Assembly (NCBI GenBank): GCA_003557065.1
Contig: PWPS01000064.1
Span: forward strand, 1-18,073
Direction of reading: 5' to 3'
DNA: 18,073 bases
Origin: Candidatus Nealsoniibacteriota bacterium
GTDB taxonomy: Bacteria > Patescibacteriota > Minisyncoccia > Minisyncoccales > PWPS01
In this document: piece by piece, positions 1 through 7,188 of the stretch
Layout: each line of letters opens with the position of its first letter
Position numbering within the stretch: position 1 is the first letter of the stretch
Program-made: the position numbers and the translations under genes
The notes under the pieces: model-generated
Seen by the model: only the letters and a program-made list of their open reading frames with translations
Databases searched by the model: none
What the model was told of the DNA's origin: nothing

Positions 1-111
1 AATAATCAATTGGATGGTGATCTTGTAGACGGCATGCTTTCAGAAATCGGAGGAATGGTTTCCTTTAATATAAGAAATAATAATTTCGGGGGTAGTTTCC
101 CGACTAATTAA
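1..111 (+). CDS. Leucine-rich-repeat protein, C-terminal end only (5' truncated by window)
   Basis: The first 36 codons are open in frame 1 and end at TAA 109-111. The translation contains two plant-type LRR signatures, NNQLDGDL followed by NNNFGGSFP, with an EIGGM segment between them, which fits the LxxNxLxGxIPxxIG consensus. The protein ends directly after the last repeat and has no Cys-rich tail, unlike the next gene. The start and most of the protein lie outside the window. The next gene starts three bases after this stop and is also an LRR protein, so the two look like tandem, co-transcribed paralogs. LRR proteins of this type are usually surface-exposed and bind proteins; the ligand cannot be inferred. 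Confidence 0.75.
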   Translation, partial: NNQLDGDLVDGMLSEIGGMVSFNIRNNNFGGSFPTN

Positions 112-113
112 AT

Positions 114-1805
114 ATGAAGAAAACTCTTAAAAATCCTTTTCTGATACTCTCTTTTTTGATTATTTCTTCTACTCTCATTATCACTTTTACCAATTTCAAC
201 AGCTGGGAAAGCTTAAAGGGCTTGCTCTACCCCACCATGACGGAAAGCGAAATAGAAGGATCGAAAAAGAACGTTTTAGAAGTCCTTGCTTTCGAAAGTG
301 TACATTTACCGAATAAAGAATATCACTTCAATGAAAAAAATGTTTCAATTTCTCAACTTTCCCGAGAATTCACCTCTCCCTCAAGTCTGAGTGCCGGGGG
401 AGGAACTCCTTACAAAGTAGAATCAAATGATGATATGAAAAATATCGTCCTTCAAGCTCAAGGGTCAAATTTTGTAGGCTGGTCGGGATGTGACGCTAGC
501 ACGGATTCCATATGTCAAATTTCAGTAACGAATCATCAGAAAAGAAAGATTGAAGCACATTACAGTGTCCCGGAACCCTCTCCTTCTCTTCAACTTTTCA
601 GCGTCAGTAATAATAAAATTGAGGGAGAGCTTTCAGAAAACTGGTTAGAGGCACATCCCCGATTGGCATATAAGGCTTCTCACAACTTACTAAAAGGAAA
701 TCTTCCGGAAAATTTAGGAGATTTAAGCGCTGATTTACAACTTAATTTGGGTGGAAATAACTTTGCCGGAGAAATCCCGGAAACAATAGGTGGATTGGGA
801 TCAATAGATTACGTAGGTCTTTATAATAATAATCTGGAAGGCAATATTCCCGAAGAGATAGGAGGATTGAATCCCATATACTTTTTAGCCTTTATGAATA
901 ATCTACAAGGGCCTATTCCCCCGGAAATCGGTTCTATGAGCAGAGCCGAAAGATTTGAGCTTCACGACAACCAATTGAGTGAAACCGTTCCCGTAGAACT
1001 GATCGGAATAGGATCTCTCACCCCCAACGAATTGAGACTACACAACAATAATCTTCAACAAACGGCCCCCGGCCTAATGAGTGATGCTCCTTGGGAAGGG
1101 GTAAATTTTTACAATAATTCCTTTTCCAAAGGGTCGATTCTCAACTCATTGAGTGATGCGGCCGAAGGTGGAGGTTCTTACATTAATTTTTGTGGAAATG
1201 CTCCGGTCATTCACGCTCATTACAGCGCAGACGGAAAAACCTGTAATTTGGATGTTCCCGATCAATTGAATCAAGCCGTTAATTCTTGGGGTGAAATATA
1301 TGTGGAAGTAACACTCAATCAAACAAGTCCGTATTACGACGGATCTTGCCGTGGAGAGTGTACGGGAACCGTGAGAACAACAGAAGTTTGCGATGATGAT
1401 TGTATAGGTGAAGGAGGAACAAACGCCGAGTGTTGTAGCGATGAAGAATATTGTCATTATTCTTCTTTTTGTAATCCGAATGAAAGTACTGCATCTTATT
1501 GGCCCTTGGGATTCAGTCATCTCGCCGGAAGTTACTGTATAGTGGTAACGGAAGAAATCTACGAATGTGAAGATATAGATCATATCCCCGACACGGTGAA
1601 CCACGCTGCAGAATACCCCGGTTGCGATTATTGGACTCACGGAGAATGCAGACCGATTTGTAATCAAGGTAGCTGTGGCGGAGGAACAGTTAGTAATAAT
1701 TGCCGCCCCAACGATTCAAATTGGTTTTGTGAACCTAGCGGTGACTACGGGGATGGTCGGGATAACAGTGAAACCGAGCCCGACGGCTACCAACAAGAAT
1801 GTTAA
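114..1805 (+). CDS. Secreted or anchored LRR surface protein with InlB-type B-repeat and Cys-rich tail
   Basis: The 563-residue product starts with a basic N-terminus and a hydrophobic segment (about residues 11-28), a signal peptide or anchor. Residues about 85-150 resemble the divergent InlB B-repeat: a short Gly-rich turn, then GSNFVGWSGC, a second Cys and an EAHY end. About eight LRRs follow (about 158-360), of the plant-type pattern LxxNxLxGxIPxxIG, for example LYNNNLEGNIPEEIGGL. From about 358 to the end the protein is Cys-rich and acidic, probably disulfide-bonded outside the cell. The start follows the previous stop by two bases and the 3' end overlaps the next gene by seven, so it sits within one transcription unit. 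No Shine-Dalgarno is visible. The role is inferred to be binding of a host or neighbour-cell surface ligand; no catalytic motif is seen. Confidence 0.85.
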   Translation: MKKTLKNPFLILSFLIISSTLIITFTNFNSWESLKGLLYPTMTESEIEGSKKNVLEVLAFESVHLPNKEYHFNEKNVSISQLSREFTSPSSLSAGGGTPYKVESNDDMKNIVLQAQGSNFVGWSGCDASTDSICQISVTNHQKRKIEAHYSVPEPSPSLQLFSVSNNKIEGELSENWLEAHPRLAYKASHNLLKGNLPENLGDLSADLQLNLGGNNFAGEIPETIGGLGSIDYVGLYNNNLEGNIPEEIGGLNPIYFLAFMNNLQGPIPPEIGSMSRAERFELHDNQLSETVPVELIGIGSLTPNELRLHNNNLQQTAPGLMSDAPWEGVNFYNNSFSKGSILNSLSDAAEGGGSYINFCGNAPVIHAHYSADGKTCNLDVPDQLNQAVNSWGEIYVEVTLNQTSPYYDGSCRGECTGTVRTTEVCDDDCIGEGGTNAECCSDEEYCHYSSFCNPNESTASYWPLGFSHLAGSYCIVVTEEIYECEDIDHIPDTVNHAAEYPGCDYWTHGECRPICNQGSCGGGTVSNNCRPNDSNWFCEPSGDYGDGRDNSETEPDGYQQEC

Positions 1806-4800
1806 AATACATAAAAATGAGTAATAAAAAATTAAAATTATTCCTACCTCTTGTGATGATTTTGCTTTTTCATTTCGGGTTCAGTTTTGTTTTTTCTCAA
1901 ACCACAACCCCTCCAAGTGGTGAATCGATATCTTCAAGCCTGCCCTCTCCCGCCGTTTTCGGAGACAATCTTCAGGCATGCCCGGAACCCAGAACTCCTC
2001 GCTTCGTTTACAGGGAAAGAGTGGTTCACCAGGAACGACAATTCAGAACGGAACACCCTGGATGCGGAGGAGACATCATGATGCGAAAATGGCAAGTCGT
2101 GGGGATAGAAATAGGAAGCTGCGAGGGTCCGGTTTGCGAAAACCCGAACTGGTTGGATGAGTTCATCTATTTTTATGACCGCTACACTCCGAACAAGACG
2201 GGGTTAATATTTGAAGAGGTAGGTAGTTGGCAAAAAGCTTGGCCATCCAGTGCAAGATGGTTAACTGAAGAAGAGATGGAAAATAAGTACGGAGAACCGA
2301 TTCCTTTTCCGACTTGTCAAAATGATTGTATACAAGCTCCTCCCGGAACCCCCGGAAAGGCCGGAGAAACAGCTAAAGACGACCCTTTTTACTTCAATAA
2401 TCCCTGGTTGCCTGAAATAATAGGAGGGGAAATTCCGGAAAATATAGAAGAATTAAGGGAGAAAAACCTTTTGGGCGGATCCGATCCTTTGGATAGAGTC
2501 CATCTACCCGTCAAATTGTTCTGGTGGAATATTCCCGGTTGGCACGAAGGATGGATAGAGAATGAAAACCTGAAAAAACCCGACAACGATCCTGAAAATA
2601 TTGCCTATATTCACTCTTACATAATAAGATTCGATAATGTCAACAGGGAAGACAGGCCCGTAACTTTCTATAGACACGAGGTGGTAAATAGATTAATTGA
2701 AGATGAGAATACCTCCATCGATTATATTCAAGCTCAAAGTCTTTATGAGAGACTTTTGGAAGAAAATCATCGCTCTTATGAGAGATACCGCAGATATATG
2801 AATGACTCCAGAAGTCTGGATACAATAAGATACGACAGGGATAATATAATAGGTTGCGACGACTGCGGCTGGGAAAAGGAAATATGGTTAAAAACAAACA
2901 CCTTTAATCCGCTTGAATACTCTCCCTTGTACGACTATGAAAGAAAGCATAGAGATTTAATAAAAGAAGATTTATTGGAGAGATTCTCGGATCAAGATCC
3001 CGAAGTTGAAAATCTAATTAAAGATATAATTATAGAAGCTTATAATTCATACGGCAGGCCGGGATTTTTCAGATCCGGAGCCGAACACCATTTCACCCTC
3101 CAGGCTTCTTGTTACCCTCACGACTACCTTGAAGAGGGTTCCGGAAGGTGGGGCCCGGAAGCAAGGTTTTCTTTTCAGGTAAGTGATGCTCCGGAATTAA
3201 TCTCTCCATTAGATCCGAACTGGGTATCTCCCTATGATCCGAAAAAATACGATCCTGAATTTTCAGCCAGTAGATTAAAATTTGAAGATTATGGTTATGA
3301 TGAAGGATATCAATACCCCGCAGAAAAAAGCAATGAAAACTATCTGGAAGAGTTCAGAGGAATAAGTTATTTGGATGCGTCCGATCTTTCTCCGCTATGG
3401 AATAGAATAACGAATCATTTATTCCTTCAGAATGAAGTGGCCTTCAGGGAGGAGTTCAGATGGACCCAACAGTGGTATCAAACCGATCCGGGAACCGAGC
3501 CCAGACCTCCTCGAACTTATTTACTCAGCTTTGGGGAAGGAATAAAAGTCTTGCAAGAGAATATTGATAAATACGGTAATCCCGTATTGGAAGATTGTCA
3601 TAATCAACTAATCGACACTTTCGGAGGACAACCTATCTGCACATATACTACGCGTCCTCGCGGAACACATGAAACTTATTTAAGATATCCTTTACCGAAC
3701 TATCTGGATAGAGAATTTGAGTTTTTCACCCTTCCCGAAGCCATCGACCGTGATATCTATTCTTGGAATGTCTCTGCCTGCCGTGATCTTGGAGCTACCG
3801 ACTGTACCGATTTCAGTCAAATGTGGAGATTTCAACTGGATCAAAGAGAAGAGGAAAGAATTTTCCCTCCTCGAAACAGTCGTCCACTGGATATAAATGA
3901 TCAAAGAGTATCCGAAAACGAAGGAACCGTCGGTTTTCCTTTTTCGATAAGATGGGAAAGACGTTTCGGAGCCCGAAGTTATGTTTTTAGAATCGCTCCA
4001 AAAGAAGATGTCGACATTGAAAACGATATATTTCCAGCAATGGACGCTCGAATAACCAGAGGAGAAGAAATCAGATATTTTCTTGAAGATTTGGAAAATG
4101 AACTTTTTGAATTAAATACTTCCTATCTTTGGGACGTGAAAGCTTGTTGGGATGACAGAGTCGATCACGATAAGGAAACTCCACAAGAAATAATCGGTTG
4201 GGCAGAAGAAAATAAGCAATGTTCCGATTGGAGTTCGGAATATTACGATTCCGCCCCTTTTAAGTTTAAAACAACCGGTCGCCCCCCTCATCTTTCTTTT
4301 CCAACCGGATCGGATTTAATCCATCTCCCCATCAACTTCGAATGGGAAGAGGTTCCGGGTGCGAAAGGTTACATCTTTTTTCTGCAAGAGGATGCATCCG
4401 AATATAAATTATTAATGTCGGATACCGTTTTGGGAAATATAATAACCGAAAATCGCAACGCCGTATCCGCAAAAATAACACCTCGAAACAATCTCCTGTA
4501 TGACGGAATGATAAACCTTTACTCGGCAGAAGAAGGTGTAGCGATCTATCACTGGCAAGTTGCATCTTGTGCTTCTCCGATTGAAGAAGAAACTTCAATA
4601 ATACCGACAGTTTCCGAAATGAACGAGAAGAGAGAAAAGTATAATTGTGGAAGATTCAATGACATTGCAGATAGTGATCTTGCCGACCCTGGATATTTCT
4701 TCCCCTTCTTGCCGGCACCAATAAATCTGTCACCGGGAAATACCGACGACACCGATCCCACAAAAATAAATATAGACAATTCTCAACAAGTCCTTCGCTG

Positions 4801-5392
4801 GGATTCCGTGGAAACCGCTAAAAATTACCTCGTTACGATCGGAAGCATGGATTATTTCGGAACAAATCAATTCACAGTCGAAAATAATTATCTTTTTTAC
4901 AACTTCGATGAACAGGGAAGATATTACTGGAACGTAAGAGCTTGCCTGGATGATTGCGAAAATTTTAGACACCGATCCCAGAGTTCCGAGTCTTATTACT
5001 TGGAAGTTATAGCTCCTCAAATAATGGGTGGAGTCGTTCCCTGCGGAAGAACTACGAATATATTTCCACCGGGTCATCCGATAGATAGTAGAGAAAGTTG
5101 TCGCCCGGTCCATCTTTTGGTTATGATGGGTTTGATAATAGAAAATATCTTGGTTAAAATAATAATCCCATATTCTTTAGTCCTTCTTCTTTTATACACA
5201 GGATACCTTTACTATACGGGACTGGGAGATCCGAAAACAATGCAAACCGTCTTTAAGATTTGGGAATACGCACTAAAAGGATATCTTCTAATAATTCTGG
5301 CCTGGTTTATTATCGGAATATTTCTATCTCTTATCGGCTATCAGTTCGGAATATGGTGGGATATAAGCGTCGGAGACATAGAACCGTTTTAA
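1799..5392 (+). CDS. Giant secreted protein with Fn3-like repeats and C-terminal pilin-like two-helix hairpin
   Basis: The 1197-residue product has a signal sequence (about residues 10-33, ending FVFS before QTTTPP) and a very long polar extracellular region. A recurring sandwich-domain pattern ends in Y-x-W-x-V-x-(A/S)-C: YSWNVSAC near 654, YLWDVKAC near 775, YHWQVASC near 917 and YYWNVRAC near 1042, with a weaker FTLQASC near 431. The 120-140 residue spacing and the preceding LSP...W or FEWEEVPGAKGY segments fit degenerate fibronectin type III-like domains. The C-terminus (about 1103-1185) has two or three hydrophobic helices around YTGLGDPKTMQ, close to the VirB2/TrbC-like hairpins of the genes downstream. 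ATG 1799 overlaps the LRR gene by seven bases; ATG 1817 (codon 7) is an alternative start that leaves a better signal peptide. Neither start has a Shine-Dalgarno. Probably a membrane-tethered surface adhesin or a pilus-associated subunit. Confidence 0.8.
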   Translation: MLKYIKMSNKKLKLFLPLVMILLFHFGFSFVFSQTTTPPSGESISSSLPSPAVFGDNLQACPEPRTPRFVYRERVVHQERQFRTEHPGCGGDIMMRKWQVVGIEIGSCEGPVCENPNWLDEFIYFYDRYTPNKTGLIFEEVGSWQKAWPSSARWLTEEEMENKYGEPIPFPTCQNDCIQAPPGTPGKAGETAKDDPFYFNNPWLPEIIGGEIPENIEELREKNLLGGSDPLDRVHLPVKLFWWNIPGWHEGWIENENLKKPDNDPENIAYIHSYIIRFDNVNREDRPVTFYRHEVVNRLIEDENTSIDYIQAQSLYERLLEENHRSYERYRRYMNDSRSLDTIRYDRDNIIGCDDCGWEKEIWLKTNTFNPLEYSPLYDYERKHRDLIKEDLLERFSDQDPEVENLIKDIIIEAYNSYGRPGFFRSGAEHHFTLQASCYPHDYLEEGSGRWGPEARFSFQVSDAPELISPLDPNWVSPYDPKKYDPEFSASRLKFEDYGYDEGYQYPAEKSNENYLEEFRGISYLDASDLSPLWNRITNHLFLQNEVAFREEFRWTQQWYQTDPGTEPRPPRTYLLSFGEGIKVLQENIDKYGNPVLEDCHNQLIDTFGGQPICTYTTRPRGTHETYLRYPLPNYLDREFEFFTLPEAIDRDIYSWNVSACRDLGATDCTDFSQMWRFQLDQREEERIFPPRNSRPLDINDQRVSENEGTVGFPFSIRWERRFGARSYVFRIAPKEDVDIENDIFPAMDARITRGEEIRYFLEDLENELFELNTSYLWDVKACWDDRVDHDKETPQEIIGWAEENKQCSDWSSEYYDSAPFKFKTTGRPPHLSFPTGSDLIHLPINFEWEEVPGAKGYIFFLQEDASEYKLLMSDTVLGNIITENRNAVSAKITPRNNLLYDGMINLYSAEEGVAIYHWQVASCASPIEEETSIIPTVSEMNEKREKYNCGRFNDIADSDLADPGYFFPFLPAPINLSPGNTDDTDPTKINIDNSQQVLRWDSVETAKNYLVTIGSMDYFGTNQFTVENNYLFYNFDEQGRYYWNVRACLDDCENFRHRSQSSESYYLEVIAPQIMGGVVPCGRTTNIFPPGHPIDSRESCRPVHLLVMMGLIIENILVKIIIPYSLVLLLLYTGYLYYTGLGDPKTMQTVFKIWEYALKGYLLIILAWFIIGIFLSLIGYQFGIWWDISVGDIEPF

Positions 5393-5404
5393 TACTCGAA
5401 TTTT

Positions 5405-6169
5405 ATGGAAAACAAAAGTGAAAAACTAATATATCTCGCTTTAATAGTCCTTATGGTGGTGTTTCTAAGTTCTCAGGTTCTAAACAGTGGAAAAACAATC
5501 AACAGACTTATTCGGGAAAACGACGAGAGTAAATTATTTAATATTGGAGAAATTCCCGATTCCGGCAACGAAGCAAAAAATATTGCCAATTTGGAAAATA
5601 AATTCACAACCGCGAAAAAAGATTTAAGCTTCAATTATTCTTCCGGCTGGCGGGAAGTAGAAGATGAAAATATATTAAATATATTCCTCAATCCCGGAAT
5701 GCAGAGTAAATATGCTCAAGAATATGCAGATGATACTGTTAACGTCGACGATTTGGGTGAATTAGCTGACTCTTTTTCCATTGATCAAGATCATGTGGGA
5801 GAAATTAAATTTCTAGCAACGAAAACATCTCTTCCGACTTTCTCATTGGGAATAATATCTCTTCAAGATTTAAAAAAGGAAGGAGAAACCGTAGAAAATC
5901 TAAAAAAACTTCTTATCGATGAAATTGAGTATGAAGATGAAAGCACGACGACAGAAATCAAAAACACCCTTTCGGGAGAATATTTCGTTTTACTTGAAAG
6001 TGTTTCAAAGATCGATAACAGACCCGTTTTTAAATCGATTAATCTCGGTCTTATAAACGAGAAAAGTACCTATCTCATCACTTTCGCTTCGGCTTATGAG
6101 ACCTGGCAACATTTCGAAACCGAATTTAATATGATAATCTCTTCTATAGAATTTGATGGAGTGGAATAA
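5405..6169 (+). CDS. Membrane-anchored protein with PsbP/Mog1-like domain
   Basis: The 254-residue protein has an N-terminal transmembrane anchor (about residues 7-28) with no clear cleavage site, then a charged linker and one globular domain (about 48-252). The domain starts FTTAKKDLSFNYSSGWREV and ends with YLITFASAYETWQHFETEF followed by an IISSIEF strand. That pattern, an opening strand with a conserved W and a closing helix and strand of the type F..I..SI.F, is typical of PsbP/Mog1-fold proteins found as small extracytoplasmic lipoproteins or anchored proteins in bacteria. No lipobox Cys is present. It sits between the Fn3-like giant protein and the first pilin-like gene and overlaps the latter by 14 bases, so it probably serves the same surface apparatus. 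Fold assignment by eye is moderate; the molecular role is unknown. Confidence 0.65.
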   Translation: MENKSEKLIYLALIVLMVVFLSSQVLNSGKTINRLIRENDESKLFNIGEIPDSGNEAKNIANLENKFTTAKKDLSFNYSSGWREVEDENILNIFLNPGMQSKYAQEYADDTVNVDDLGELADSFSIDQDHVGEIKFLATKTSLPTFSLGIISLQDLKKEGETVENLKKLLIDEIEYEDESTTTEIKNTLSGEYFVLLESVSKIDNRPVFKSINLGLINEKSTYLITFASAYETWQHFETEFNMIISSIEFDGVE

Positions 6170-7184
6170 AAAATGGATTTTTCTTATTTTTTTTACTTAC
6201 GCGAATGTGGCGTTCGCTTCCGATTGGAAAATGGAGACCAATTGGCCGGATTCTCCCGCCGGAGCTTCTTTGGACGCGGATGCGACAATTTCCGAATTGG
6301 TTGAATATTTTTTCGAGTGGGGAATAATATTGGGCGTCGTTATAACTTTCGGAATTCTTGTTTATGCCAGCTTACGATACGTAACATCATCAGGAGATTC
6401 ATCAAAATTAAGTGATGCAAAAAGTAAAATATCATCCGCCTTTTTGGGGTTGATTATCCTTTTCGGATCATGGGTTTTGTTATCGATACTAAATCCCGAA
6501 TTGGCTGCGATATCGAACATAACCGTTCCGTCGATAGAATTTGAAGACAAGTTAGAACCCTTATCCCTATATCAAGAAAAAGATCTCTGCGATTACGGGA
6601 TAGTGACTTATAACATTCGAGGAGAATCCGAAATCTGGAGAACTTTAATAAATCATGGAGATATAAGGATAATCCAAATAGAACCGCACTCTTCGGTGTC
6701 TTGCAAAAGTCAATCCGGCTTCGGAAATGACACTATTCAAAAAGATGGCTCCGATTACGTTAAATTTATTAAATCAAGAATATTGAGAGATACATTGTAT
6801 CCCGAATGTAATCTTGATGATGATGACTGGCAAAACACCTATGAGGTCGAAAATTTAGGAAATGAAAACGATTACCCGGAAGAAATTTTAATTGAACTAC
6901 AAGGAAACATTCCCAAATACTGTTACAAAAATATAGACGGGCGAAACCGAACAATAAAATACATTTCGCAAAAACCCGAATATCCTACCACCTCCTGTCT
7001 TGCCGGAGACAGAACACTTATAGGCGGCGGTGGATGTGCTCTGAATCTCTATGAAACCGATCTGGCTTCCCGCTGTGGTCATATGATAAGCTCAACATCC
7101 CCAATGGGAAATGATGTAGCCGACAGTTATGACAGAAGAGTTAATTGTATAGAAATAGTGCGTTATGCGACTCCCATGTATTAA
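6156..7184 (+). CDS. VirB2/TrbC pilin-like protein with short Cys-containing ectodomain (paralog 1)
   Basis: The 342-residue product starts at ATG 6156; an upstream in-frame TTG at 6153 is possible. The signal peptide ends VAFA at residue 21. Mature protein begins with a block shared with the next two genes (METNWPDSPAGASL, residues 26-39). Then come a helix with TM1 (about 55-76), a small polar loop TSSGDSSKLSDAKSK and TM2 (about 92-112) ending LNPEL. This is the VirB2/TrbC-type hairpin widespread in CPR clusters, where the whole protein is usually about 100-130 residues. Here about 225 more residues follow, with several Cys, and a C-terminal module GGGGCALNLYE...NCIEIVRY also found in the two paralogs. 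The gene overlaps the preceding one by 14 bases and has no Shine-Dalgarno. Probably a membrane subunit of the type IV secretion-like machine with its tail outside the cell; the hairpin call is firm, the tail function unknown. Confidence 0.8.
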   Translation: MEWNKKWIFLIFFTYANVAFASDWKMETNWPDSPAGASLDADATISELVEYFFEWGIILGVVITFGILVYASLRYVTSSGDSSKLSDAKSKISSAFLGLIILFGSWVLLSILNPELAAISNITVPSIEFEDKLEPLSLYQEKDLCDYGIVTYNIRGESEIWRTLINHGDIRIIQIEPHSSVSCKSQSGFGNDTIQKDGSDYVKFIKSRILRDTLYPECNLDDDDWQNTYEVENLGNENDYPEEILIELQGNIPKYCYKNIDGRNRTIKYISQKPEYPTTSCLAGDRTLIGGGGCALNLYETDLASRCGHMISSTSPMGNDVADSYDRRVNCIEIVRYATPMY

Positions 7185-7188
7185 GTCT

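Noticed and set aside
1146..1667. Open frame of 173 codons on the minus strand
   Set aside because: It lies fully inside the LRR gene in antisense, its translation shows no recognisable pattern, and the plus-strand protein has clear domains.
6362..6550. Minus-strand frames antisense to the pilin hairpins (also 9720-9920)
   Set aside because: Both mirror the conserved hairpin of paralogs 1 and 3; their similarity to each other comes from the sense-strand homology.
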